DNA of 64,000 nucleotides from Anthracocystis setariae (GCA_928724745.1 CAKMXJ010000003.1:806001-870000); one strand, 5' to 3'; positions 30,839-41,157 are shown, counted from the first letter of the stretch. Program-made: numbers and translations. Notes: generated from the sequence alone by a model not told the origin.

Positions 30839-31641
30839 GGTTTTGAGCCGTCAACGCGTTGCTGCTCGAGTGACAGTCGTAAGATTCGGCAAGAAAGGCA
30901 ACAAAGCAAGTTAGCTGTTGGTGGTCGCCAAAGCAAAGAGGTCTCGGAGACATGGCCATTTCCGATATCCGGATTTGTGGGTGATGATTTGTCGGGCGAG
31001 AGAGATGCCACAAATCTATACATTAATAAATGTGAGTTGTTAGTCAAAATCGCGGTCAATCGGTCAATCGGTCAATCGGTCGGTCGGTCGGATTGATTGC
31101 GGCACGGTCGGACGCTTGGAAGAAGTACTGAGCGAATTTTTCAGCTTTGTTCGCAGTCACTCTCTTCTGCCATTTTATTATCATTCGCTGACGTTATTCG
31201 AAAAATCAGCTCAGCCAAACCCTGTGCTCGACAACCAACATCAACACTACCCACTGACATTTGTCTCTTCTCCCTCTCATCACACTCGCTCGCTGCCTCA
31301 ACACACTCTCTCTAATCGCGCCAACTTATCTATTGGCAGCGCCAAGTGCAACAGGGCTCGAGCCCATTCAACCAGTTTTACGGAATCTAGGTCGATCTGC
31401 GTTTCGCTCGTCAGCTTGTGATGCTGCATCAGAGCAAAGCCGCACCGTCTCATTCATAAAACAGCTACAAAGCTGCAGTCATTGACGCTTCACACGCATC
31501 ACCCTGCGTCCATCTCGCTGTCAAGCGCAGTGACTTTGTATGGCCGCTTTCTCTGCTGCACGGTAGCGTTTCGTTCTTGGCCGCTTCTGGTGTTGACGGA
31601 CGAGGGCAAGCCTCGCCTCCACCAGTAGTAGGCAGTCCTGC
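30839..31641. other. Divergent YAF9/PPR promoter region with tandem repeat
   Basis: 803 bp. A short tandem array near 31049-31091 consists of TCAATCGG units degenerating to TCGG units. The PPR side has C/T-rich leader sequence from about 31140. No gene is seen. Confidence 0.55.
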
Positions 31642-34600
31642 ATGAGGCCACCACCAACTGCCGCCCTCTTAAGGGCCAGCTCCGCGCAGAGTGACAGCTT
31701 CCTTGGTCTGCTGGCACTGGCTAGTAGGATCTGCCGTCTTGCCGCCGACATCGAAAGGCTCGATCGCGTTCGACTCCAGGCTCTTCCAGCTAAGTCCAAC
31801 ACCCCCTCTCCTCTCCTCAGCCGGTCAAGTCGTCGCATCTTATTTCACCACCGCGCACGCACACTTGTGCCTGGCACAGTTTCACCACGACCGTCTCATT
31901 TGCGATCGATTTCGTCAGCCAGAGCCTCCTCCAGCAATCATGCTTCGCACACCAATCATCAGCCCGATCCACCAGCCAGCGTTCTATCCGCCTCTGACAT
32001 GCCCCAGCCGCCCGCACCGGACGAGGTGCAAACTCTCGATCAATCTCCTATAAGCCTCGTTTACCAACCAGCGCATTGGTCCAGCTCGTGGGATCCTGAT
32101 ACATCGCCTAAATGCGAACACGGTCGTACCCGGTCGAATCGCTTTCGACAGATCCTCGAACAGATTACCAAAGAGAATCGACATGAATTTGTCTCACGCC
32201 TCAAATTGCGCCCAGAATGCAATGGTATCCAGCTTCGCAGGCTTCAAAGCGATCGGGTGTGGTCCTTCTATTGTCAACATGCGCATCGAGCGGCGCTTGC
32301 CCTACGTACTCGTGTCCAGGTGGCCAAGGAGCTGATGCTGGCCGCCCGTCGAGTTACAGTCAACGACCCGACTTCTCCCATCTCCCACGCACTTCGCTAC
32401 CTCTTTGGTAGGCGCATCAACGCCATTCTTCAAGACTGCAATCATTGCCTTGCCACTGCGCCCATCCTCCCTGATCAATCTGCACCGGACTCCCTGACGC
32501 ACAAAAATTTCTCCATCGCCCTGCTCGAACCTATCTCATTGGCGCTTCAAGCAAAGCCAATCGCTGCACTCAAGTCTCTAGACGAGGTCCTGCTCCGCTA
32601 TCGACCCGACCTCACCCGAAACACGAACAAACCCAATATGGAAGCCAGCCATCTCTCATCCATCCATCTGGCACTGATGACCATCATCGACTCGATCAAT
32701 TATCAGATCGATGGTCACATAGATGCTTTCCAGTTGGCCGAGATGATTCGCTTCGATCCCCGCTGTTTCGCTGGTACGGAAGTGCTGGCCGATCTCAAGA
32801 ATGGTCTGGTCGATTTGCACGAAACAGAGCACCCGATTCAGGATAGTTTGAAATGGATCATCGAATCACCGCACGCATTCTTGGTTTCGCAGTACTCTTC
32901 TCCCCTTGGCCGCGCACGTCTCGCCTTCCTTCGTTGCTTTTCAAAAGCCAGAGACCCTCACGAGATCGTCGACACAATGGCTGAAGATTATGCTCCAGAA
33001 GACACAGCATTTGCGCAGGCTTGCGAATTCTTGCTCCGCTCCGTCCTCGTCATCCATGGCTCAGAGTCTGCTCTCGACCTCTACGATGATCTCTGGTCGA
33101 GAGGTGTACCCATGTCGTCCAAAATCATCACCGAGCTTATTGAAAAGGCTAGAGGCAAAGCTTCCTCTGCCCGGATCGAAGTTCTCCTTCATCGCAATGC
33201 GCCAAAAGCGGCAGTGCGTGAAGGGATGTCAGACAAGTTGCTTCAAACCATGGCAATTTCTTGGGCCATCCGCAATCGCCCGGTCCTTGCTGAAGAATGT
33301 CTTCGTGAACTCAAACGGCGCAAGAATCGATTTTATGACTCGGTCGTCCGCGAGGTCAGTCTGCAGCTTCATGCCGTGCGCGGCGAACTCAAGGCACTTC
33401 ACGACGAGCTTGCCCAAAAATTCGACTTTGGAGCTCGAAGCCCGGAAGATTGCGCAACAGGAAAGCAGCCTCTCAACTATGAGGCGCTTCACCTTATCTT
33501 GAAGGCCTGCGATCGCGCCGATAACATCGATGCAGCCGAACACTACCTGATGCAAGCTATCGAACGAGGCATCGAGGTTCGAACTTCCGACTTCAACTGC
33601 CTGATCGATCTGCATGTTCGTAAGGCCAACACCGATGCGGCTCTTGCCATTTTCCAGCAGATGAGACAGTTTGGCGTATCGCCGGACAAGTTCACCTTCA
33701 CTATTCTGATCCACGGCTTCGCGCTGCGACGCGACCCAGAGTCTGCTGCACACACTCTTCGAGCCATGCTAGCAGCTGGCAAGGTTCCCGATCGCGTGAC
33801 ATACGGTGCCCTGCTCAACTGCTATGTCGAGTCGGGCCTCTACGATGCAGCCTTTAGGCTGTATGCCTGGATGCAGCAACAAGAAGATTTTCGTCTACTC
33901 CCCACCATCGAGATCTGCAACATCATGCTCAAGGCCTACGTGCTCAGCTCCCTTCCCGTACAGAGGGTCGTTCAATTCGTCAAAAGCATCACCGAAAAGG
34001 GTCTCAAGCCCAACGCCAGAACTTATGCGCTGATGTTGGTCAGTGCCACTGATGCAGGTCTTATGGACGTCGCCGAAGGGGTGTTTACGCAAGCAGAAAA
34101 GATGTTACCCAATCTCACTGGTACCGGTCCGGGTCACGGAGCCAATCTGTACCACTTCACCATCATGATCCATGGGTATCTGCGTCTAGGCAACCACTCC
34201 GAGGCCAAGGAGTATTTTGACGAGATGCAGAAGCGAAAGCTTCACCCGAGTGCCGTCACATGGTCTGTCATGGCCAACAGCTACGCCGAGAGCGAGAACG
34301 AGAACGACTACGACCTTGCCTGCACGCTCGTGTCCCAACTCGTTGCAGACGAAAGCAAGAAGATTTTCAGGCCATCTTCGTGGAGCGCTCCAAGCAGCAA
34401 CACCATGGAGGCTAACGACAGTTTGACGGCGGGAGGCACGTCTCCTACGCGGCAAAGGATGACTTTCGAAGTTCTGTTTTCGGCGCTGATAGTGGCGCAG
34501 GCTCGCCGCGGTGAGTTCGAGAAGGTTGAAACGGCACTCAAGCATCTGTCGAGTAAAACGCCGAGTCTCTCTGTGTATAGCATGACGCCGCTGCTCGATG

Positions 34601-35655
34601 CCTACCGACGCGTCGGCGATGTGGACAGTGCGCTTCAGCTGTATGAGCGCATCTACGAATCCGCGCTCAAAGCGGTGATGGGCAAGACCAATCAACTTTA
34701 CGACTACAGCCAAGGAGGCCAAAGCGGGATGCAGCCGGATTTACGTCGTCAAGATGCCAGCAGTCGCAACTTGCTGTGTCTGCCGGTGTCGATCATGATC
34801 GATCTGCTGTCGACTGCAGGTAGGCATCAGGACATTGCCGAGCTGTGGGCTCGCGCCAAGAAGGATGGGTTTGGATTTGATTCGGATAATTGGAACCATT
34901 TGGCTGCGTCGATGGCTCGAGCGGGTCAGTTGGCGGAGGCGCTATCTGTGGTTGAGCATGTGCTTCACCATGATGCGCCGAATTCATGGATGCTTTCTCA
35001 GTTGAAGCAGGTGCGTTCGGAATTTGAAGCCGATCTTGGCGAGGACCGTAGTGATCACGGTGCGGCTGCCGAAGATGGCAAAGAACCGCTGAGCACACCC
35101 GAGGAAAAGGAAGGGGAGGATGCGGAGGAGGCAACGCAGGAAGTGCAGCAAGAGTTCGATCCTCTCACTGATGACGATGAACTGGATCCGGCGGTCGGAC
35201 ATCGACCAGATGCTGCTAGTCCACCATCGAATCCGCCTAAGCGACGCCACGAATCACGCTTGGGTGACGACCAATACATCGACCTGCCGTTCTCAAAGTC
35301 CGAAAGCTTCGAGGCCGAAGACGACGCGTACGCTGGCCAAAAGCACGTCGATGAGCATGCAAGGACTCGTAGGCGACGACGGCTTTCGTTCTACCTGCAA
35401 GACTCGGAACTCAACGCGTCGTTGCTGCGCAATCTCAACTCAACGTTCACGTTTTCACCGTGGTATGCACACTATGATACCCTGGAGGCCATCTCACACG
35501 GTCTGGCCGAGGTCAGGGATGGAGGTGCAGTGACCGCTTGGTTGGAAAAGTATAGTACGGCAGCCAAGTTGTTGGAGGTTCATGAGAGCAAGGTGGCGTT
35601 GCTGAGAGAGAGGCAGAGGCTCGGGGACAAGTTTGTCTTCGGAGGTCGAACTTGA
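31642..35655 (+). CDS. Pentatricopeptide-repeat (PPR) protein, probably mitochondrial
   Basis: 1337 aa. PPR proteins bind organellar RNA for processing, stability or translation. Clear 35-residue units lie at about 640-885, for example a unit starting DFNCLIDLHVRKANTDAALA, then FTFTILIHGFALRRDPESAA, VTYGALLNCYVESGLYDAA, ARTYALMLVSATDAGLMDVA and FTIMIHGYLRLGNHSEAKEY. Further, weaker units fall at 955-1000 and 1060-1110. The N-terminal 100 residues are rich in Arg, Ser and Ala with few acids, consistent with import into mitochondria. An acidic linker (about 1145-1195) precedes a basic C-terminal part. No endonuclease (SMR) or other catalytic domain was noticed. The RNA target is unknown. Start is the first ATG of a frame that is otherwise open. 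Confidence 0.88.
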   Translation: MRPPPTAALLRASSAQSDSFLGLLALASRICRLAADIERLDRVRLQALPAKSNTPSPLLSRSSRRILFHHRARTLVPGTVSPRPSHLRSISSARASSSNHASHTNHQPDPPASVLSASDMPQPPAPDEVQTLDQSPISLVYQPAHWSSSWDPDTSPKCEHGRTRSNRFRQILEQITKENRHEFVSRLKLRPECNGIQLRRLQSDRVWSFYCQHAHRAALALRTRVQVAKELMLAARRVTVNDPTSPISHALRYLFGRRINAILQDCNHCLATAPILPDQSAPDSLTHKNFSIALLEPISLALQAKPIAALKSLDEVLLRYRPDLTRNTNKPNMEASHLSSIHLALMTIIDSINYQIDGHIDAFQLAEMIRFDPRCFAGTEVLADLKNGLVDLHETEHPIQDSLKWIIESPHAFLVSQYSSPLGRARLAFLRCFSKARDPHEIVDTMAEDYAPEDTAFAQACEFLLRSVLVIHGSESALDLYDDLWSRGVPMSSKIITELIEKARGKASSARIEVLLHRNAPKAAVREGMSDKLLQTMAISWAIRNRPVLAEECLRELKRRKNRFYDSVVREVSLQLHAVRGELKALHDELAQKFDFGARSPEDCATGKQPLNYEALHLILKACDRADNIDAAEHYLMQAIERGIEVRTSDFNCLIDLHVRKANTDAALAIFQQMRQFGVSPDKFTFTILIHGFALRRDPESAAHTLRAMLAAGKVPDRVTYGALLNCYVESGLYDAAFRLYAWMQQQEDFRLLPTIEICNIMLKAYVLSSLPVQRVVQFVKSITEKGLKPNARTYALMLVSATDAGLMDVAEGVFTQAEKMLPNLTGTGPGHGANLYHFTIMIHGYLRLGNHSEAKEYFDEMQKRKLHPSAVTWSVMANSYAESENENDYDLACTLVSQLVADESKKIFRPSSWSAPSSNTMEANDSLTAGGTSPTRQRMTFEVLFSALIVAQARRGEFEKVETALKHLSSKTPSLSVYSMTPLLDAYRRVGDVDSALQLYERIYESALKAVMGKTNQLYDYSQGGQSGMQPDLRRQDASSRNLLCLPVSIMIDLLSTAGRHQDIAELWARAKKDGFGFDSDNWNHLAASMARAGQLAEALSVVEHVLHHDAPNSWMLSQLKQVRSEFEADLGEDRSDHGAAAEDGKEPLSTPEEKEGEDAEEATQEVQQEFDPLTDDDELDPAVGHRPDAASPPSNPPKRRHESRLGDDQYIDLPFSKSESFEAEDDAYAGQKHVDEHARTRRRRRLSFYLQDSELNASLLRNLNSTFTFSPWYAHYDTLEAISHGLAEVRDGGAVTAWLEKYSTAAKLLEVHESKVALLRERQRLGDKFVFGGRT

Positions 35656-35752
35656 CCATCTCGCACCAGTGTTAGCAAAACATTCTCATATCGATCAATA
35701 AAATTTCATTGAAGCGGCACGGGGGATGCGGGTATACTGGATGGTGAGTGAG

Positions 35753-36448
35753 TCACAATCGGGCTGGAACTTGGCAGCCGACGAACGACGAGTAGATGGC
35801 GAGAGCTTGGTCGTTGGGGGAGGGGGAGGCGAATTCGGATTGGAGGAAGTCGCTGAATACAAAGGGGACCCAATCGACGCCTTCGACGATGCATGTGGCG
35901 GTGTAGCCTGAGATGTAGCTTCCGTCCGAGGTGGTGGTGGCCCCACCGGTGCAGCCTGTTCGGAATTTGATGTGTTTGAGCGGGTTGGATTCGTCATCAT
36001 CATCATCGTTGTTGTTGTTTTTGAAGTGGGTTTGGCGGGAGGGATAGGGGGAGGTTTTTAGGTGGAGGAGTTTGCGGGAGTGATAGTCGTGTTTGAAGCG
36101 AGTGCAGTGTGCGATGAAGGCAGGACACAGCGCCGAGGCTGGTGGACCTGGAGGACCGAGGGCAAAGGTACACGATGAAACGGATGCTCCCAAACGCAGG
36201 TTCGAGTCGGAATCTATTGGGAGGTCTAACCAGCTCGGTTTCAGACCAGCCGCGGGTTGTGAGGACGAGGTCAACGTCGACGAGGAGGATGTCGGTAACG
36301 ATGGTGAGAGTTTGGAGAGGAGCAGTTGGGACAAGGTGAGGATTGAAGTGGGGACGATCATGTTGAACTGCGACTGCGAAGGATGATGTGGTAGTGTGTC
36401 AAGGATGGGATGACGATACCCTTTTAAGTACTGTAACTCGACAGACAT
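35753..36448 (-). CDS. Putative small cysteine-containing secreted protein
   Basis: 231 aa from the ATG at 36448, or 202 aa from the ATG at 36361, which starts MIVPTSILTLSQLLLSKL and resembles a signal peptide better. The predicted mature part has six Cys spread over about 130 residues, an Asn/Asp run (NNNNDDDDD) and a C-terminal half containing SYISGYTATCIVEGVDWVPF. I recognise no family. Smut genomes carry many secreted proteins with few or no homologues, so an effector-like role is possible, but this is inference. Its promoter lies directly next to the retrotransposon insertion (about 300 bp), and its stop is 97 bp from the PPR stop. An unspliced, chance ORF cannot be excluded. Confidence 0.5.
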   Translation of the reverse strand: MSVELQYLKGYRHPILDTLPHHPSQSQFNMIVPTSILTLSQLLLSKLSPSLPTSSSSTLTSSSQPAAGLKPSWLDLPIDSDSNLRLGASVSSCTFALGPPGPPASALCPAFIAHCTRFKHDYHSRKLLHLKTSPYPSRQTHFKNNNNDDDDDESNPLKHIKFRTGCTGGATTTSDGSYISGYTATCIVEGVDWVPFVFSDFLQSEFASPSPNDQALAIYSSFVGCQVPARL

Positions 36449-36743
36449 GCGACAACCATGCGAAGTGCTTCGACCTTTGCGACCAGCATGTTATCGAATC
36501 CGCAAACCCACCCTTCCCGACGAGGCACGAGCACACTATCTCGGACCTCTATCGAATCTGCACGCCAGTCGTGCCAAGAACTGATCTGCAAAACTGGGCT
36601 CCGCTCCCCCTCGGCGTCGGCTGACAAAAAAGGTGAAACCCGCCGCTCACGATGGAAATCCAAACAAGGGTCCTCGAAACTCGAAACGAATACGCCCAGC
36701 CACGCGAGCAAGCGTCGGAAATTTCGTATCTGCGCATGCCATG
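36449..36743. other. Pre-insertion flank left of the retrotransposon
   Basis: About 295 bp between the putative secreted-protein start and the target-site duplication. Likely the promoter of that gene. No ORF or repeat of note. Confidence 0.5.
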
Positions 36744-36748
36744 CACGT
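36744..36748. repeat. Target-site duplication, left copy (CACGT)
   Basis: CACGT directly precedes the 5' LTR and is repeated at 43216-43220 directly after the 3' LTR. Five-base duplications are typical of copia integrases. Confidence 0.9.
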
Positions 36749-37073
36749 TGTTAGAAATATCAATACGCCGACTTTTCTTTCTCGGTCGACAATAGCGTCG
36801 GCCGGACTTTCAATCGCGTCATGTGAAGCAATTCCAGTTTCTGGGTTGCGTCACATGAGAAAGTTTTTCATTCCAGTTTTCACTCACAAAAGTATCCCTA
36901 TAGCGTAGCCTCGACAGTATAAATGACCACCCAGGTCTTCATGTCTTGTAGAATAGTCCCCTCATCCACGAATATACTCAAGACTGCGTCGAGGTCGCCA
37001 CATCTTTTTGACAATTGTGCGAGTACTTCGACTCGACTACTGCACCGAACAAAAAGGATAATTAATTCTTTTA
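36749..37073 (+). repeat. 5' LTR, 325 bp
   Basis: Starts TGTTAGAAAT and ends TTCTTTTA. It matches 42891-43215 at constant offset 6142 with no mismatch found by eye. Contains a TATAAAT box at 36918-36924 that would drive the genomic RNA. Confidence 0.96.
36918..36924 (+). promoter_or_regulatory. TATA box in 5' LTR
   Basis: TATAAAT, about 156 bp before the LTR end, places the U3/R border near 36945-36950. The same box occurs in the 3' LTR at 43060-43066. Confidence 0.6.
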
Positions 37074-37085
37074 GGTTATGAGCCC
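37074..37085 (+). other. Primer-binding site matching the tRNA-iMet anticodon region
   Basis: GGTTATGAGCCC abuts the LTR with no gap. It is complementary to GGGCUCAUAACC, the anticodon stem-loop of fungal initiator tRNA-Met, not to a tRNA 3' end. Drosophila copia uses the corresponding internal site with a cleaved half-tRNA primer. The element's first ATG (37078) lies inside this site. Confidence 0.85.
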
Positions 37086-40000
37086 AAACTTTGGCACCAT
37101 GTCGAACGATACTCATACAATGTCACGCAATGACAACCCTCGACTTAACAAATTCGATGACTACCCCCAGTGGAGGGAAGACATGGCCAGTCTTCTCATG
37201 ATCCGCGGCAAGCGATCATGGGATGTCATCACTGGAGATCTCACAGGGGACCTCAAGAAAGATACCGAGAAATATATCGAGGCCAACGGACTGGCCCTAG
37301 GAACCCTCCGTCTTAGCATCGGGGAAGATTTCTCATATCTCTACAAGGACAAGACCGAAGCCAAACAAATTTGGGATGACGTCGAGAAGGCCTTCGAAAA
37401 GAACTTGGCCGACAGAGTAGAGCGTATTGAGGACGAGCTCAACAATCTGCGTCAAGGGGACGACGATCCCATTGATAGGATTGCAACCAAAATCCTCACT
37501 CTGTCGACCCAACTTGAGAAGGCCGGGCGCGAAGTCAGCTTCAATAAAAGGCTCCGAATCTTAGCAAAGTCGTTGCACTCTAAGTTCAACCACTGGAAAG
37601 CGTTGCTTCAGCATGACATAAACGGTCTCGAGACTGAAGTAACACAGACAATCACCATCAATATCGATGGGGTTGAGAAGGAAATAGACGTCAAGATTCC
37701 CAAAGAATCTTTCAAAGCGAAATATGATAGAACCCTGGACGAACTGAGATCCAGGGAAGAGCAAATTCGACAAGAAAAGGCCATCAAAGGCCACAACACG
37801 CAGAGGAACAAGTCGAATGGAGTCTCATACTTCACTGAAGATGGGACAAAGAAAACTGCACGAGGAAAGGGACCTCAATGCTACAACTGCGGCAAACACG
37901 GCCATGTTGCCAGAGTTTGCAGAAGCAAAGGGAAATCCGGACCCAGACGTTTCCCTCCTCAATCAGGAGAGACTCAGAAGGAATCCAATGAGACCAAAAA
38001 GGATGACAAGGAATCCAAAAAGGTCACTTATTACTTGAATGTGGACGACGACGTCGCGGACCAAGTCGAACACGAGGTCTACTACAACGAGAATGGAGCC
38101 AAGCCCTCCTGGATCCTCGATTCAGGTTCTTCAATTCACGTTTGTAATGACAATAAATTATTCAAGAACCTCAAATACGGGAGCTACGGAAAGGTACGCA
38201 GCGGCTCAGGAGAGACCGCCGACATCAAGGGAATGGGCGAAGTGATCCTCTACCCCCGCGGCAAGGACACCTACAAGGAATTCAAGCTCACGAAAGTGCA
38301 CTACATCCCTGACTACAACGTCAACCTAATTGGCGTCGGAATCATAAGGGACCAAAGCACAGTCACTTTCAATAGAGATGGTGGTGATATCCGCACTGAC
38401 GATGGTGCAGTCATTTGCCGTTTCTACAAGGAACGAAACCTGTCTTTCCTTGATGCTGAATGTGAAGTCACGGAAGAAACATACTTCACGGAGACAGTAA
38501 AAGGGAGCCTACACGATTGGCATTCCCGCCTCGGTCACATCAGCTATCAAGCAGTGAAGGAAACAGCTAAGCTCACACAAGGCATGGAATTCACTGAAGA
38601 CAAGGAGAGAGTTCATTGTGAGGCTTGTAGTTTTGGAAAGGCCCAACACGAAAGTGACAAGCAAGGATGGAATACCACCACCGAGCCACTCGAATTAATT
38701 CACTCTGACGTTATGGGCAAAATGCCTCACGCGTCTTTCAGTGGAGATAAATTCGTTGTCACGTTCATCGACGATTACAGCCGTTTTGTGGGTGTGTATC
38801 TGATGGCAAAGAAGTCAGAGGTGCTACGTTGCCTCATAGTCTTCAAGGAATATTACGAAAATCAAACGGGAAAGAAGATCAAACGTTTTCGATCTGACAA
38901 CGGAGGGGAATACACGGGAAGAACATTCCAAGAGTACTTGAAATCATCTGGCATTATCCATGAAAGAACGGCTCCATACGAGCCCGAACAGAATGGTGTT
39001 GCCGAGAGGATGAATAGATCGCTTGCTACCATAGTAAGGTGCATGCTCATTAACTCTGGATTGCCTTACGTGTACTGGGGGGATGCTATCCTCCATGCCT
39101 CCTACATCAAGAACCGAATACCAGTTCGGATGGGAGCCTCCCACACACCAATTGAACTTTTCCTGAACCAAGTGCCCACAACTGCGCTCCTAAAGCCATT
39201 CGGGTGCCTCGGGTATGTGAGAATTCCAAGTCATCTAACTCGCAAGTTTGGACCTCGAAGCCGCAAGGCGATCTATTTGGGTGTTTCCCCGGGAACAAAG
39301 GCATACCGGATTGTCACCTTGGACGACATGGTGTACCAAGCATCCAAACAAGTCAAATTTCACGAACACGACTTCCCCTACAAAAGTGAAAATTTTACTG
39401 TCGAGGTCGACCGACTCAACATCGAATATCTCGTCAACGACGAGGACGACGGACCCTCGGATGACGATGAATCAAATACTCCCTATGAGAACTATCCCAT
39501 CTACCACACTCAAGGTCCTATAGAAGACATCGAACCAAAAACCCTAGCTCAAGCGCGTCGCAGGAGCGACTGGCCCAAATGGGAAGAGGCAGTAAACAAG
39601 GAACTGGCCTCACACGAAGAAAACAAGACATGGGAGCTCGTTCCCATTCCGCATAACAAGAACATCGTCAGCTGCAAATGGGTATTCAAGCTCAAGAAGA
39701 ATCCCGACGGCAGCATTGACAAATACAAGGCGCGACTTGTCGCACGAGGCTTCACACAACAGGAAGGAATTGACTACGAGGAAACTTTTGCCCCCGTCAT
39801 GAAATTTCAGACCTTGCGTATCATCCTCGCCCTGGCAAATCAATTCAATCTCCTAGTACACCAAATGGACGTTGTCACCGCGTTCCTCAATGGTGAATTA
39901 CAGGAGGAAGTGTACATGGAAAGTCCCGTCCCTGTCGAAGGGAAAGTGTGCCGACTCAGGAAGTCACTCTACGGACTCAAACAAGCAAGTCGCACCTGGT

Positions 40001-41157
40001 TCGAGCACATCGACCAAACACTTCGCAACAGCGGATATTGTCGCACCCACACGGACAGCAGCCTGTACATCCAGAACGCCGCGGATGAAAGCAAGCGAAT
40101 CTTCATTGGAATCTACGTCGATGACGTGATCATCTGCTCAAAGTCACAGACACTCATAGACGGAGCAAAGCAAATTCTATCCAAGAAGTACAAGATGACA
40201 GACTCAGGTCCCGTCAAACACATCCTTGGCATTGAAGTCAAACGTTGTGACGGTACACTGTCCCTTAGTCAACGGCACTACATTCGAAACTTAGTGCATC
40301 AGTTCCTGCCAGCGGAATGGAAGCGTGAGAAAACTCCTCTAGTCATCGGATCAGAGAAGCTCACCCATCTCGAGACGGCACTCAGCCCACCCGAACATGC
40401 GCGGTATCGGTCCATCGTCGGATCACTCCAATATGCCAGCCAAGGAACGCGCCCGGACATCACCTTCGCAGTGCAATATCTCAGTCGAACCCTACACAAA
40501 CCCACCATTGGAAACTTAAAGAATGCCGAGCGCACCATCCGATACCTTGCCACCACGGAAAACTATTGCTTGACCTTTCGGCGCCACCAAATGAGGGGGA
40601 GCATGATTCAAGCATTTTCTGACGCCGATTGGGCCACAGACATCTTGGACAGACGCTCCGTCTCAGGCATCATCCTAATGGCATTCAATACACCGGTAGC
40701 TTGGAAATCTAAGAAACAGACGCGTGTGGCAGACTCAACAGCATATGCTGAGTACATGGCAATGCATTCCATTGCAAGGGAAATTAGTTGGGCACGACAG
40801 CTCTTGTCAGACATGGGTTACAAGCATGATGTCCCCACCCCGCTATTCACGGACAGCCAGGCCGCCAAAAGCATAGTCGAAAATCCGAAGGACGCATCTC
40901 GCACAAAACACTGGGACATCAGTTACCATTTCGTGCGCGAACAACAGTCACTTGGCGCAATAGAAGTGAAGTACATCAACACGAAGGACCAGCCAGCAGA
41001 CGTCCTCACGAAGAGTTTCTGCGCCGTCAAACAAAGTTCTGCAATGAAATTGCTTAACCTAGTTGACCCCTCCGAAGAAAAAGGGAAGGACAATTTCGTG
41101 AAAAAGGAAATACGAGAAAAAGGGACAAACCTACTCGCGCCCCCGGGCGCCGAGTAG
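37078..41157 (+). CDS. Copia Gag-Pol polyprotein (Gag, protease, integrase, RT, RNase H)
   Basis: 1359 aa in one frame without a frameshift or stop between gag and pol, as in Drosophila copia. Numbered from the ATG at 37078: a Gag_pre/UBN2-like domain, zinc knuckle CX2CX4HX4C (C268-C281), aspartic protease DSG (D348), integrase HHCC (H482, H487, C514, C517), integrase core D544-D607-E643 with the D,D35E spacing exact, RT with YVDD at 1013-1016, RNase H beginning ADADW-like with D1182, and the ADVLTK C-terminal motif. The first ATG sits within the primer-binding site; ATGs at codons 8 (37099) and 15 follow closely, and codon 8 may be the usual start. All catalytic residues that I can name are present. 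Confidence 0.96.
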   Translation: MSPNFGTMSNDTHTMSRNDNPRLNKFDDYPQWREDMASLLMIRGKRSWDVITGDLTGDLKKDTEKYIEANGLALGTLRLSIGEDFSYLYKDKTEAKQIWDDVEKAFEKNLADRVERIEDELNNLRQGDDDPIDRIATKILTLSTQLEKAGREVSFNKRLRILAKSLHSKFNHWKALLQHDINGLETEVTQTITINIDGVEKEIDVKIPKESFKAKYDRTLDELRSREEQIRQEKAIKGHNTQRNKSNGVSYFTEDGTKKTARGKGPQCYNCGKHGHVARVCRSKGKSGPRRFPPQSGETQKESNETKKDDKESKKVTYYLNVDDDVADQVEHEVYYNENGAKPSWILDSGSSIHVCNDNKLFKNLKYGSYGKVRSGSGETADIKGMGEVILYPRGKDTYKEFKLTKVHYIPDYNVNLIGVGIIRDQSTVTFNRDGGDIRTDDGAVICRFYKERNLSFLDAECEVTEETYFTETVKGSLHDWHSRLGHISYQAVKETAKLTQGMEFTEDKERVHCEACSFGKAQHESDKQGWNTTTEPLELIHSDVMGKMPHASFSGDKFVVTFIDDYSRFVGVYLMAKKSEVLRCLIVFKEYYENQTGKKIKRFRSDNGGEYTGRTFQEYLKSSGIIHERTAPYEPEQNGVAERMNRSLATIVRCMLINSGLPYVYWGDAILHASYIKNRIPVRMGASHTPIELFLNQVPTTALLKPFGCLGYVRIPSHLTRKFGPRSRKAIYLGVSPGTKAYRIVTLDDMVYQASKQVKFHEHDFPYKSENFTVEVDRLNIEYLVNDEDDGPSDDDESNTPYENYPIYHTQGPIEDIEPKTLAQARRRSDWPKWEEAVNKELASHEENKTWELVPIPHNKNIVSCKWVFKLKKNPDGSIDKYKARLVARGFTQQEGIDYEETFAPVMKFQTLRIILALANQFNLLVHQMDVVTAFLNGELQEEVYMESPVPVEGKVCRLRKSLYGLKQASRTWFEHIDQTLRNSGYCRTHTDSSLYIQNAADESKRIFIGIYVDDVIICSKSQTLIDGAKQILSKKYKMTDSGPVKHILGIEVKRCDGTLSLSQRHYIRNLVHQFLPAEWKREKTPLVIGSEKLTHLETALSPPEHARYRSIVGSLQYASQGTRPDITFAVQYLSRTLHKPTIGNLKNAERTIRYLATTENYCLTFRRHQMRGSMIQAFSDADWATDILDRRSVSGIILMAFNTPVAWKSKKQTRVADSTAYAEYMAMHSIAREISWARQLLSDMGYKHDVPTPLFTDSQAAKSIVENPKDASRTKHWDISYHFVREQQSLGAIEVKYINTKDQPADVLTKSFCAVKQSSAMKLLNLVDPSEEKGKDNFVKKEIREKGTNLLAPPGAE

